Assembly (NCBI GenBank): GCA_038496675.1
Contig: CM076661.1
Location: forward strand, 13,696,951 to 13,760,950
DNA from: Rachycentron canadum
Taxonomy: Eukaryota > Chordata > Actinopteri > Carangiformes > Rachycentridae
DNA: 64,000 nucleotides
Direction: 5' to 3'
This document shows positions 13,901-28,900 of this stretch, piece by piece (positions within the stretch are counted from its first letter, which is position 1; each line of letters starts with the position of its first letter). Both the position numbers and the translations under genes were made by a program. Below the pieces are notes generated by a model. The model did no database searches. It was not told where the DNA came from and saw only the letters and a program-made list of their open reading frames with translations.

Positions 13901-16900
13901 ACAGAGGGTGAGAGGGTGAAAAACCAAGACAGAGTGTGCCTCTTGGAAGGAGAAGCGATCCTGAGCAGACAGAAGCCAGATTTATGACAAATGCAGGAAG
14001 AAGGAAAGACAGAGTGAAATTGTGTGCGTGTGATACGGAGAGCGAGGTGAAGCACAATTGGAAGGTTAAGGAGGTGAAGAGAATTTGCAGTAATCCTATA
14101 GAAAAAGAAATACTGTAGCCAGTTTTTTCCTCCTCAGCTATACACAGGGGCCCAGTTCAGTGTCTTTCTTTCACCACAGTCCATTTGGATGGAAAAAGAC
14201 AAGAAAAACACTAATGTCAGGCTCTACTGTGCATGACCTGTTTCTCGTCGACCCTCTTTGTAAGCGCTCCATACCACCTGTTAGAACACTACGGTGCTGT
14301 AAAACCTGTCCTCGCATCCAAGACCCCACCTATAAAACAGCAAGATGGGTTCCAATTGAGAACAACATGTGTTACAGGAATGTGCTTTTTATTTTTTACA
14401 CTGTCTGTAATGTTGCGTAACTTTTGGTCACAAATATACTCGTCAGCTTTCTAAGTAATGACTGTTCACATCTCTGTGGATTTTCTTTTAGATATTGACA
14501 AATGTGCCACCACCCCCACCATATGTGGTCATGGTAAATGTATTCCTGTGCAGACGGGCTACACCTGCCAGTGTGAACCAGGATTCAAGCTCAGTGCGCT
14601 GCAGACCAACTGCATTGGTAAGCAACCATGGGGAGAGAGGGAGATGGAGTAAGACAGGGGTAATAGTGGGGCATACAGACACACACATGCTGACACCAGG
14701 AGCCCCAGAGGCTGTGTCTATCATCATCTCGCTGCAAGCAAGTCAACACCAAACATTACACGGCACAGAAGCCTTGAGAAATTAAGCAAGCCAAAATGAA
14801 AGGGATCCATTTGTTTATGTTGACCTGGTCTATGATGCCTGACAACAGCGTACAGGCTGTCCAAAGAGCTGCCACAGTGCTGTGATCCCTTACCTCACAT
14901 TGACGGCCTTGGCCTGAGCCTCTGCTCCACCCAGCTGGGCTCAGGCCCATCACTGAGGAATGCCTGTATAGTAGAGGAACTCCAGCGAGGGCCTGAAAAG
15001 TTTTTGCTGGTGAAATTGAACTGCAATATGCTGTCACACAATTCAAGCTTTTCCACTCTCCTTCTCTTTACCTTCTTTCTGTTGGCCATTGCAGATGTTA
15101 ATGAGTGCGACGAGGACCCATGTGAGGGGAAGGGCCGCTGCGTAAACAGCTATGGCTCCTACACCTGTCAGTGCCACAGTGGCTACAGCCAGGTGATCAC
15201 CCAGAAAAGGAAGTTCTGTCAAGGTGAGATACTGCCCAGGCAAAACAGCACGAGATATAATGTTTCCAGTGGACAAAAATCACCACAGGCCTCTGTTAGC
15301 TTTCTAACTTTCTGTTAGAGCACCACAAGTTCTTGTCTGTCATCGCTGTTCATTTAAACAGCATCTTGCCCAAATTAATGCTGTGGAACACAATAGTCAC
15401 TTTCTTTTCCGTTCTCCTTGGTTTTCATTCAAACTGGCAGACATTAATGAGTGCAGCATGCCCAACAAGTGCCAGAATGGCAAATGTGTCAACACAGAAG
15501 GATCTTACACCTGTGAATGCAACAGTGGCTACGCCAAGTCATGGAGAGGCCTGTGCGAAGGTGACATGTATGCACACACAAGCACTTACACACACAGTCA
15601 AGTTCTTCCAACCAGACTTATTTGTTGTTTGTGTAGCCCAGTAACAAAACACATGCATTTTCCTCTTGTCAAAGCCAGGGAGAAAACTATGAGAAAGCTC
15701 TGCTCAGTTTGTGAGAGCGATTGTGTGTTTATATATATTAGCATTCATGGCCTTACAACCTTTCTTCCATGCATGTGCACATTGTTTTAGTGTCAACTAA
15801 TTCAAGTGATTATTTTTATCTCCCACCTTCTCCCTGAGCAGATGTAGATGAGTGCAGGGATCCCAGCTCCTGTCCCAACGGTGTCTGTGTCAACACTGTC
15901 GGCTCCTTCCAGTGCCAGGCCTGCGGCCCAGGCTTCAGGCCTGTCAGTGAAAGATGTGTGGGTAAGGCAACCCCACACTCCATCATACCAGCAGCAGCTC
16001 CACCAACACATCTCAAACTCTTCAGAGTTTTCCCTCTTACATCATAAAAGCTTCCTGTTTTAAGTAACGTTTACATAGATGAAACTGCTGCTCCCGGTTG
16101 GCATCACCAAAAATAACCAGGACGACATGGCAACGAGCCTGGCCATTAAAAACCTGTTGACAGCCCGTTATGCTGAACAGTTGGCCTAATAGCACAAGCT
16201 GAATTTGTTTCACTGAACTGAGCTTTTTGCTCAAAACACTCTGACACAGACACTCTGACTGCTGATGTGCACAAAATATTACAGAATTAATTTTATTTTA
16301 TTCATCAAGAGTTCGTATCAGATGATCTGAGTCCAGTGTGGACCACTACTGGGCCCACATGACAGCCAAAAACCGAAGTGATTGTGGGCGTATCACAACC
16401 CACCACCCTCTCTCTCCATTCAGTGTTTCCACGTATGATATATCAGCTTCTCCACCCAGCAGCCTCTGCATATCCCCAATATTGTTTAAACACATTCACC
16501 GTGTTATTGCTGATCTTTCGATATCACTGGCCCCCGTAAAAAGATTGTTTATAATACTTCAATTTGGGAGAGTCCAAATATTTTCTTTTGGCCACATCCT
16601 TGGACAAACAGCGTATTATTGTTGGAGAGCTCTGGCCACTGTACTCTTGGGCCCAGCAGAGGCCAGTGCAGCTTTATTACCACTGCTGAGCTAGGTGAGA
16701 GGACTGAGCAGTCACAGGAGATGTATGAGGGGGTCAGACTGTCATTTCCCCACTGCGAAGAGGTCTCGACATGCAAACAAATTCTCTCACTCATCCATAG
16801 TGTTGTCGTGGTCCACTGTAAAACTCTGACTGCAGATTATTAGCTTTGAATGCACAAAGGGCTGACAGACTCCATTTGTATTTTTTAAGCTAACACACTA

Positions 16901-19900
16901 GCAGCTCCTAGCCTGAAAGTGTCCCTGTTACATAACAGCCCGACTAGTGTTACTGACCACATCCCCTCTTTAAAACCATGCACCCCTCTAATTTGTTTGG
17001 AAACCTAAGCTCCTGGAATAAGGTTTCCAGAAATGTGAAAATCTGAAAGACTGAATAAGGATAAAAAATACGGAAATCAGCTTTACTAGTACTTTGGAGT
17101 TCTTTTCAATTTCTCACTGACGCCCTTCCTTGCCTCCAAAGAAAGCACCACTTGAGATACTTTCTGTTTGTCAGTTCACGAGTATTATTCATTCTATGTA
17201 AATCTGTGGTGGTGGTATAAATAGTCATTTAAAAGGAACCTGGTAAATGAGGGATAACACTGAAGGTAAATATTTTTACTCTGAACATCCACACAGGCAG
17301 CACTAACTGCCCCACAGTATACATCTGGTGCTGTGAGAGTCACATAAAGCAGGCAACATGAGCGCTGGGTTTCCAGTATTTGCTTCAGTCAATTGACGGT
17401 AGCTCAGTAGTTTGGGTCCAATTGGCTGAATCGTGGATAAGCCTAATTGCTGGTGTGATAGAGAAAACAGCTCCATTCCCTTGTCAAGGCTTATCGCAGA
17501 GGCCTGAAAGATGCCGGGTGATTGTAGAATCAAAGCTTCGGGCCACACTGACAGACGTCTGGCAGTGCCCACTGCTAGGCAAACAAAACCCAGTCTGTGA
17601 CTCTCTCACTGTGTTTTCACTGTGTGAGCTCTCCATTTCAGAGTCTCTATCACCTCTCAGTAACGTCCTCTCTCCAACTCCTTTGTAGACAAATACTTTT
17701 CCTTCCTCTCCCCCTTCCCCTTCCTCTTTAACTGTCTCCCTCTCTGTCTCTTACACTCACATAATCAGACCTAAGTTGACTTCTCTCTGCACCTTCAGGA
17801 GACCTGAAAAATTTGCCATTGTTAACACTTAGTAAATTCCACTATAAAACATTATTTCTGCATGAGGTTTTCCACATAATCCCTGGGTCAACTGTTCTGA
17901 CTCATGAAGTGGAAAAGACAGCTACTGCCGCAAATTGTAAAAGGCCGTCATGAATGAGGTTTGGGTCTGTGCACTGATGTAATTTAATGACTGCTGTTTG
18001 CAGTCATTTTGGACACTAATTATACTGTAATTGTTTCCCCTTTACTGCTGTTGTATGCTTATACAGCTTATTGTTATTTTCTTTATCTTAATGCTGTATC
18101 CTGTTCCAAAAGCTCAATTTTGGTTTGGTGAGCAAAAGCTCAAGGTTAGTTCACTGACCTTCAGTGGAACAACCGACCATGCAGGTAGTTCTTTTTCCAG
18201 ATTTCAGGATTGGAGGTTCTGTTCTCTCAGAACCTTCTCTGGAGGTAAACTTTGTTTGTGATGTTCACCCCAATTAAACTTCATTTATTTATTTATTATA
18301 AATGATTCGACAGCGATGTTTCTTTCTTCGCTGCATGCTGTTTGCCATGTTTCCATTGGAATCACTTCCTACCAAAGAAACAGTCCCTTGGGACATTGTT
18401 TCTTAAAAGAAATGTTGCTGTTTTCATTATAATTTCTCAATGCTTTGTTTAATCATAGTGTAATTTTGGCAGGTTAAAACCTAATATCATATTCCCGTAC
18501 ATGTGTTCTATCCTAATCCCTTCTGTCCTCAGATGTGAATGAATGCTTGAACCAGACGGTGTGTGGTCATGGTAGGTGTGTCAACGCTGAGGGCTCCTAT
18601 AGGTGCAACTGTTTCCAAGGCTACGAGCTCTTACCGGACAACATTTGCCAAGGTAATTCTCTATCAGAGGATCAGTCAGATATTATTAACGTCACATTTC
18701 AAAGCAATAGCTCTGTGAATAGTTCTCCACAGTGCTACTACAGAAGCCTTGCGGCACCATTGAAGGTTCATAAAGAGTTGTCTTTATTTTCTAAGGCCCC
18801 CCTTTTGTCTCTTCTCACCAGATGTAGATGAGTGTGTGCTCCCAGGAGTCTGTGTCCACGGCCGCTGTGTCAATCTGGACGGCACCCATAAATGCACCTG
18901 TAACCATGGTTACCACGTCACTTCAGACAGCAAAGCTTGTGAAGGTCTGCAAAGGATTATCTATGTAGGGTGTAACTCATCACCGCATACTCTCCTCATG
19001 GAGCTCTCTCAACAAAAGAATAATGTCTGCAAATTATTTCTTTTTGTTAGATGTCAATGAGTGCGCAACTGGTAATGTGTGCCCTGCGGGAATTTGCATC
19101 AACACAGCAGGTTCCTACACTTGCCAGAACTGCGGGCCTGGGTTTGGACCATCTGTTGATGGACAGAGATGTGAAGGTATGAAATCTACAGTCTAATGAT
19201 TCCTACTAAACTGTGGTTTTTCACAAACATTGGTAGATAGTGATGATTTGTCTGCCCATCTGTGGTGAATTTGGTCTTTTTGTTATCAGATGTGGATGAG
19301 TGCGCCCAGGCTGACTTGTGTCTAGGTGGGGTGTGTGCCAACACAGAGGGCTCCTACACCTGCACCAGGTGTAAGGCTGGCTACAGAGTGTCTCAAGACC
19401 AGCAGAGATGTGAAGGTAAATCCAGTCTCTAGCTCATTCAGTATTAAATCACTAGTACTGTTATGGTTATATAATTTCTCACTCAGCACATCTGGGCAGT
19501 TTGTCAACTCACCATTAAAACACCTTTGTTGTTCCCTGCACATGCTATTCAGTCTTATTGACATGTCTGCATGGTGTGCACATGTTTTACTCAGATGTTG
19601 ATGAGTGCCAGTCTCTGTCTACCTGTGCCAACGGGATCTGTCTAAACTCGGAAGGCTCTTACACCTGTGAGAACTGCCCTACAGGGTACAAAGTATCATA
19701 TGACGGCGAGCTCTGTGAAGGTTTGTTCGTCACACACCACTCCTTTAAAAAGAACTCTGAATAACATCACTTAAATTCACCTATTGAGCTAATACTGGTG
19801 GTGAAGATGCTTCTTGCTTTTCTTTGTAAATTTGCATTGTTTTTCTTGGTTGTGGAGACATCCCAGTCCTGCAGTGAATTTCTAACAGTGTGTGCTGTTT

Positions 19901-22900
19901 CACGCCAGATATCGATGAGTGTGCGCTGCCCACGACATGCCCCCAGGGAACATGCACAAATACAGAGGGTTCCTTCACATGCATCACCTGTCAACCTGGT
20001 TTCAGGGTCTCTGAGGATGGACAGCAGTGTGATGGTGAGGCTTTTTGCTGTGTTTGTGCAGGAATGCGCTTTGTTATTTTTGTATACTTGAGTACAGGTG
20101 TGTAGCTTCTTCTATTCAAGCTTGCCAGATCATGCTTTAATACTCATCAAAGTTGCGGTTAAGAGTGAATGTGCCAGCTCTGTTGAACACGTTATTCCCC
20201 AGCTGGGGTAGGTTGTATGTAAACAGCATCAGGTGTGACAGCTTGGACTAAAAGCCCCTTCATCTGTGCTCAAAATCCCAAAATACTCCTTCTAGACATC
20301 ACATCATAGCTGGATCCTGGACCCCGCCGCCTCTGGCATCGCTCATATAATCCTTGCTCAACACCATGAGACACCAGCCCTCAAATAGAACAAGATGATG
20401 TCAGGCAAATGTCCTGCAGATAGCTCCGCTAAAAAGACAGAGGTGTCGACATTTGTAATTCCTTGTTCCAGTGATTACTGATCTAACTGATTACAACTTT
20501 CGGGCTTTATTTATTTGAAGCCAGAGATGATAATCTGTGCTATGATGTGTCTGTGCATCTGTGCCCAGATGTGGATGAGTGCTTGGTGGCGAACATGTGC
20601 CCGGGCCAGCTGTGCTTGAACACCGCAGGATCTTACACCTGCAGGAGCTGTGGAGCCGGCCTGCAACTGACTGAGGACGGTTATAGCTGTGAGGGTAAGT
20701 CTCCATCTGCATATACCTACCTGCTTAGAGAGCTTAAGTTGCCACTGTGGTTAACATTGGAAAATAGGTTAAGGTTGACCACAGTAAAAGAGGACCATGT
20801 TAGACCGACTACATGATTACAGAAAATCTTTACTGTTCTCAGTAATTTGTCATGACATGATTTATGAGATCAATGCAGTGAAATGGCCCCTTTGACGAAT
20901 CCAGGGAGGTTAGATCTGTCATGACTTCATGGGAAGCAGAAAAGGAATGATTATTTAAATGGATTCAAACATAGCCTCAGTTAGTCATATATACCGTGGT
21001 GTGTTTTTCAATGGAAGTGTGGATCTAGCCTGAGAGGAAGATCCCCCACTGATATGTGTCTTTGCGCTGGGAAAAAGTTTTACAAAACAACCCCGAGTCC
21101 AAGTCGGCCTCTGATAGGATTTTAATGGATGTCTCTGATGCCATGGAAAATATTAAGGGCTTAATTTGAAATGAAGTCAACCACTCCCCTGCCTTCCATC
21201 TACTGCTGCGAGCTCGCCCTGTTGAACTCGTTCTGTTCACCCAAAGGCAAAACCAAGCCGTCTCAATCACTTAACAATAGCCCACACTATTTTCTAAGTA
21301 AGAAATACAATCTGTACCGGCTCAAGGAATTTGCAATGATCACATAACAGCGAGCCAGTGACTGTTTGTAGATACAGTAATTATACGCCACCTGTAATAG
21401 CTTGCTGTTTTGGATTTGGTGACCATCCTGCATACTTATCTTTCCACTCTTTTTAATAAAACACTGTCAGTGCGATCTAATAAAGAGGGCTTTTCTTACT
21501 GTATGTTGGGCTGAGTCACACGTAGCCATTAACAATGCTTAACAGATAAGAGAGTGAATTATCAAAAAGTGGAGTCTTTAGAGGTCCCTTTGCTTAGCCT
21601 GTAGCTAACTTTTTCCTCTTCTTCTGTCTCAGACATTGATGAGTGCCAGACCCCAGGTGTGTGCCCTACGGGTATTTGCACTAACACAGTGGGCTCCTTC
21701 TCCTGCATGTCCTGCGACCCAGGCTTCATAGTGGCACCCAACGGGCTCTCATGTGAAGGTACAGTGCTTTGGGTGGTTCACTGTGGTCACTAAAATTTAT
21801 GATGGCTGCACAATCCATCTCACAGTCATCTGTTCCAGCATGCTATAGTAAGAATAAGTCATCACTCCAAGATTTTCTGACATGTTCACTGTGGTCTGGA
21901 AGCCCTTCATCCATATGACAAAACTTGAGCAAATTTGAAATGAGACCCAGTGATTTACAGTTGGTGTGAATGTGTCATGCTGATGACGTCTGTGTATGTG
22001 TCAATGCAGATGTGAATGAATGTGAGGACACCAGCCTGTGTCTCGGAGGCCAGTGCACGAACACTGTCGGTTCGTTTAGCTGCTCCTGCCCTGCTGGTCT
22101 GGAGCTGGTGGATGGGATGTCCTGCAGAGGTATACAAACACACACACACGTACTGTGTATCATGTGAAACGTGAGATATACTATTAGTGGTTAACCATTT
22201 CTAGTGGCTTACCTCATATTGGCATCGTGACACAGCTGTGTGTGTATGTTTGCGCTTGTGTTTGACAGATATCAATGAGTGTTTAACCATTGTGGGGATC
22301 TGTGGAGAAGGAGACTGTCTGAACACTGAGGGCTCCTACTCATGCATCTGTCCTGATGGATATACCACCATCGACGGAAGGACTGGGTGCCAAGGTACAG
22401 TAACACACTACAGCATGAACAGTAATAGCAATGGGAAATTATTCTTCAGATTATTTTTATGGGCTTTGTGTAATTGGGTGAGGCAGAGTCAGAGATGGTA
22501 ATAATGTAATAATGGATTTTAGCACATACTGTTCAAGTCATTTTACAGTAACCTTGTTGGCTTTTAGTGCAGGCAGGCAGAGAGAGTGTCCTTACCATTC
22601 TGCCCTGGGTGCTGAGGCCAGCCCTGGGACCCCTGGCATGGGTGTTCAGGCTAGCCTTTCTGTGTAATGGACCATGTCCTCATCAACTGTCTCAGCTCAC
22701 TCTCAGCTCGGACATCAGTTTGATGTTATTCCAGCCGCACCCACTGACCCTCTGGTCACATCGATGGGGGGAAAAAAAATTAACCTGATCATCAACAAAG
22801 GAAGACTTTTCTTTTCAACATTCTGGAGCATTCGCTGTCAAAATACATGAAATAACTTTGGCTAGGATTTCAGAATTGGATCAGTGTTTTTTCTGGTGGG

Positions 22901-25900
22901 TGTTGTGGGTAAGAGGTGAAGTTAAGTAAATAGAGGGAATGTCTGGCATTGAAATGTCCTGTCATGATCTTGCAGGTAGGGTTGGATGTGGTTTGGTCCT
23001 GTAATGCTGAATACTTGGGTCCCTCCTTGTATAGGGACATTCATTTGAGGCTTTGGCCTTGGAGTGCCTTAGATATCAGCTGCAGACTTGAGCAAACTGT
23101 CCAGGCTGCATCAGGTACTTTGGCTGCTTGCCACAACAAATACAGGGCTCTAATTATCCTATAAATCAGCAGTTGTCGTATATTTTCTTGTAGTCTGCCA
23201 TTGTGTGTACAGTGCTGACACAATGAAAGCCAGACCCCTCTGACACGGGCCTGCAGGGGAAGGTGAAGGGAAGATGAGAGTTCGTGAGTGCATGGGAATG
23301 AAAGAGGGGTTTAGTCAGGTGAGGCCAAAATGATGCTTGGCCTCAACCCGGCCAGTCTTTCAGCAAAAACAGAACATATATAATAAAGAACTGACAGCAG
23401 AATGAAACACATCTTAACTTAATCCAAATCATCAGGTTGGGCCATAGACTTGCTCTGCCTTTCAATACAGGCTTTGAAGTCCTTGAATTAACTCCAAAGA
23501 TATCCAGTCACGGCATATTTATGTGTTTACTTATGGTCTGGAGCATTGATTTTTTTTCTCTCCCTATCTTTTGCAAGTGGGTGTTTACCTTGTCGTCTCT
23601 GAAAGATTCATCTGATTATCAAAGGTTGGAAAAGGAGGACAGGCTTTGATTAATTTTCCCCTGCTTTCCTGCCTCTCCCCCACCTTTTACCCCAGGTCCA
23701 AGTACCTTAAAAGTTATGTTGTAATGCTGCAATTATCCACCAATCTATAGGTAATCAAGCATATAGCATTCATTATTAATTCTTACGAGTCGGAGGGAAA
23801 TGTTCTCAGCCTGAAAAACTGTGGTAGAGGTTTTTTTCTCCCTTGTTTCCTGTTTGCCAGTACACCGATAAGTGCTCCAAATGGCCCATGCATCTTGTGT
23901 TCAGACAAGCGCTTAATTACACATTCTTTTTGTGATACTTACGAAAAAGAGCAGTGTTCCCTGTGGATTTAATAGACACAGAGGATATATGGGGATATTT
24001 AGTGATAATTAATATGTAACAAATCTCAACACAACCTTTCTCCAATTATCTCTTTTAGTTTGTTTGCCTTTCTTTTATCCTTTTCTCTGCCTTAGATGTG
24101 GATGAATGCAGTAAAGACAACGTGTGCATTCGGGGCCAGTGTGTCAACACCGACGGCTCTTTCTTGTGCTTGTGTGAGGCTGGTTTCAAGTTCAACGCAG
24201 ACACGGCTGACTGTGAAGGTAAGATGGAATGAAAGCTCCTGTACGATGTCCTGTTGTGTATGTCAAAGTGATAATTGACCCCAAACTCTGCCCTCACGTT
24301 TCTTCTCTCTGAGTGAACCAACATGTCAGCATCAGCTGTTTGATTGTCTGCATTTCAGCTGGAGCGAACAGTTGGGTTATGATTGATTAGCTATAGCCAG
24401 TTGGGACTGGGCTCAAGTGAAAGTGTTCGAACCTGGCTTAGAGGTTTTTCCTCCATGGTTTCAGGACTGAGGGGTCCCTGGATTACGTGGCTGGAGCCCT
24501 GAACTCCCTCTTTCCCGAGGGAAGTATGAATGACCCCATTGTGAGCAGGAGGTGTTTCTCCCTCTGGAACGTCTCCCTTTAGCTCCTTCACAAGTCCTTT
24601 AGTTGCTGTGATAATATTGTTCTTGGCTACTCCTGTTGCCTGCTGCGTATACTGAGGACAGCTACACCACAGGCCCCCTGGCCGACTCCTGCTACACAGC
24701 CATTACACTGGAAGCAGAGGAGCAGTGAAGGGAATAAAACTGTATGTGCGGGGGTGCATGTGTCTGTGTCAGTGTCTGATTGCACATGTGGTTGCATTTG
24801 TGCCTCTGTTTGTCGGTCACTAACCAACATCTGTCTCACTCTTACAGACCAGGATGAGTGCAAAGAGTTTGGAGGCACAGTGTGTGGTACCTGGCGCTGC
24901 GAGAACACCATCGGCTCCTACCGGTGCTTCATGAGCTGCCAGCCAGGCCTCGAGGGAGAAGCTACCACAGACTGCGGTGAGTGGTCAAACCACATAGAGT
25001 TAAAAGACTAGCACACACAATTATGTTTAGAAAAAAAAGGACAAATGTGGAGCCCAAATGTCTTCACGCTCAAACAAATGAGCCTGCCTAATCTTGAAGC
25101 ATACATGTTCCCTATTTCAGTCCATTTACCGTTTGGGCTGAAGTTAAAGACAGACAGAGTGTGTAGAGAGCAGCCCCAAATCAACTCTCCACTCTGCATA
25201 CTGGTCAGGGCTCTCCCTCCAAGGACAAATAATGATATCTGGTTGCCACGCAGGCACAAAGAGGCTGATGTGAATCAAAAGCTATCAGGTTCTCGAAGTC
25301 CTCCTGCACAAGAGACCATGGGGGAGATGAGAACTGGCCCCTGAAATTAGGGCACTTCAGAGCAAAGAGTGCACTGTCACTGGAGGCAGTGTGTGAGGCC
25401 AGCAGCCAATAATAGTCTCATCCTCCTGACAACAGAGCTAATGGAGTGCCTCTGGCAGAGGCACAAGATGGAACCTGATCACTGCAGTTCGTTCTCCTTA
25501 TGAGAGGGGATAGCATTGTCAGGCTGGTTTATATGGTCCCTTACCTCTTTGTACCCCCTGTAGAGGAGCCTGGTCACGTGTATTGGCTAGCTAGATTTGT
25601 AATCATACTACATCTGGACCCTACAACTGGCCAACAGCAACAGACACATCTCCATGGCTTCCAGAATACATGGAGCCTTACTATGTGTTTACTGGCAGGA
25701 TTAGACACCTTGGGCTTGAGATATTAATGTGGTTTGTTGCAGAGCGACGTGAGTCGATCTCTCTTTATTTTCTAGTGCTGTGTTGCTTCTCTTTGTTGCT
25801 CCCATAGAACCATAAAACAACAAGTTGGGTTTATGAGAGACAAAAACAAAAGGCCAAATATTTTGCTCTTATTAAGACAGAATCCAAACAGTCATCGGTG

Positions 25901-28900
25901 AGTGACAGGCGAGGAGGGGAAAGCAGTCTGAGAGCATCAGATTGGAATGATATGTTGGACTGAAGTTTGAAGCTGTGAGTGTTTGTGGGTGATTGACTGT
26001 GTATGTGAGTGTGTGTGTGGATGTGCATGTGGTTTTTGCATCCTTGCTCATGTGTTTGTGTTCAGGAAAAAGCACCAGGACTGTAACGGTTGTAGAGATT
26101 CACTCGGATTAAGGCTCAGCTTCACATATTCTTATTACCCAGAGTTTTTATTTGACAATCAACAAATGGAGATCAGGGGAGAATATGCTGCTGTAGTGCT
26201 GATCAGTGACAGATCAGATCTGCGCCCTCTCCATTACCCTGATTCCAGTTACGTGCCACTGACTCTTCAGTGCTCTTTATAACTTTCTCGGTCTGGCACC
26301 AGCTGAAAAGTTCAGGGGCCTGTAGTGTGATAAGGGCAGATTGAAACCAGCTGCTCACCTCAGCAGCTCCTGTCAAAACAAAATGCATCAATGTTGTACG
26401 CATTTAGATATGCTCCTGGTAACTGTAATAATGGACAAAGACTTCCACTGACTTAGCCCATGCTATATGTTGCACATCATCTTATCTGACAGGTCCAGAG
26501 AAGCATGATGAAATCTTTAGGTGGGACCTGATTGAAAAAGCTGCACATTGTCCCGTATGGCGTCACAGAACTCCCAGTTTAACGCCTCTGTACGGTTGCC
26601 CAGTTATGACCACGTTTGACCATCTTCCCCCCTGTTGCTATGTTGTGACGTCAGCTGTGTGTGTTTTCACTGGAGCCCACAACAAACACTCATACAGCTC
26701 AGCATTGACTCACAGCCCCAGTTTGAGAACCAAGCCCTCTTACCCTCAGAAGCCCGACACTACACACAATAGTGGCTTGTTTCACCTCACGATGGGAAGT
26801 TGTGGGAGATGCTGCCGTCACCCTAATAAAAGTCCAGGGAGGGAGGCCGATTACTCCGGGGCATTTTTGTCTGCTTGTAAAAATCATCAAATATTTAAGA
26901 AGAGGCCAGACGCTGTAATTTGCAGTTTCTGTGAGGGGCGTTGTTTTATTTTTACTCGCCTTTCGAAGGGGCAGCGGTTGTCTTTGGCTCTGGTCACACT
27001 GCTCATTTAGATTTAGAGGCCATGATACAAAAGGGAAAAAGGGTTTTTTTTCCACAGCAGCACGTCAGCCACAACTGTGCTATGAGGACTGCACTCAGCT
27101 CTGTCATGTTACTATACACAGGGGTATGTGTGTATGTCTGGATGTGTGTGTTCCCAGGCTATTGTTTTTAGCTTTTACTCACCATCATGCTCATAAATTT
27201 CCGCAAGCTTTACCCAAGGGCGGAAATTGTCTGTGGTCACACTCCTGCCAACCTGCCGCCCTTGTAAATGTAAAGAAATATAAAGACTTTACCACGTGTG
27301 TGCATTTGCTCACACTGTTGTGCAGTGGTAAGATGATGGTTTTTCCTAGAACTACAATACGACAGATTCACCTCATATTGTGTGTAATGATGTCAAGTCC
27401 GATAAAGCGCATTAACATGCGTCACTGTAAACAAATACTTCACCTCATCTTTGTCCAGTTGCATGTAACCTCTACATATGGGTTCAATCACACTAGGGGT
27501 TGCCCAGAGAATATGGGAGAAGTGTGGGCTTCAGAGGGTGAGCCAACAGTCACTGAGTCCCATATTCATGTTACCTGCCACCATGTGCTCTAGATTAATA
27601 CATGGCACAGAGACTCACGTAACCTTCACCAATCCGGTGTCAGACCATTAGGTTAGGTGCCTATTGGGCCCCTTAACCTCAGCTCTTCTCATTTCAGCTG
27701 AACTTCTTACCCTCTTCCTTGCCTCTAGTTTTCCTTTGAGGGCTATTTAAAGCACTGAATGTGTCCTATGTAACTGATTATTGCATGGAAAGATTAAGAA
27801 AGGCAATCCCATGTCCTGCTGATGTGAGTCTAGCTATTGGTGGAGTTATCTCATTCTGTATTATTCATTTTTTCCCCACAAACCATTAGCACTGTCTGTG
27901 ATGAGCAAGCTGACTCTCTCAGCTTGCATGAGAGAATTGAATGGCTGGTCAAGCAGTGCTGCTACTAAAACACTACCAGAGTCAGATACACAGAAAAAAC
28001 AAAGGCCATTAAATTTGTTTTGGTCTTGATGCTCTCATTCTTCTCTGGGATGATACTTTGATTGCATCTCATCACAACATGTGGTTTGCAACAGATTTTG
28101 TTCCATGTTACACTTGAATGAAGAGCTGCCTGCAGACACTGATTATTTCATATATTAGCAGAGAGCTTTCATCGCCTCCCTCTCAGACCTCCCAGCTGTC
28201 GACCACTGTCATTCCAACATTCCTAAATCCACTAAAGTGCTTCACACTTGAGGAAACGTACCTTAAACTCTTGATACACAATACCCTTTATCTTACTCTG
28301 AGAATATCCTTGATATAGATTTGGAAATATGCTTCTTGTATTTTTCAGTTCCATGCAACATATTAAAGTGTCTGAAAAACTACGCCATTGCTGCACTATT
28401 TTGGCATCTCACTCCTCAGCTGCAAAATGCAAATCCAAGGGGTTGGTGGTTTTCAGTATGTGTCCATCCATTCTCCCCCCTATGATCTTGCAGTCATTTG
28501 AGCCCACAAGCCTAACAATTTTGGTCCCTTTCAGTGTCTCCTGTGAAAGGTTTTACAAATGACAAAGACAATTTTGTCTCTTGAGTTTTATTAGCTCGTG
28601 GGAGCCTCTGTCTCTGACCCCAGAGGCATGTTATAGAAGTGGCCAAGTCAGGACAGGAACACTGACAGAGGACGAGTCCCCCAGTAAGCCTGAGAAAGCA
28701 GTTGTCTGCGTTGGAGGGGAAGACAGGGCCCTGGCCAAGAGCTCTGCTCAAATCAAATCAGTTGTGGTTTCCCTGGCCTCCTTCTTCCTTTCTTCAATGG
28801 ATGCAACCTTTATGAGTGCTCAGAGGCTAAATAAAACTGCTTTAGACAACATGTGAATGACAGTACATTAGTTTGTTTAAAACATTTTTGTTGTAACTGA

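Noticed and set aside
13782..14120. Cluster of overlapping open frames on both strands
   Set aside because: Several mutually overlapping frames in both directions with no domain; a typical chance pattern in intron DNA.
26931..27593. 220-codon plus-strand open frame
   Set aside because: Inside the 5.6-kb ltbp2 intron; composition is low in typical coding features, overlaps a second frame, and no protein family is recognised. I cannot exclude an old transposon fragment.
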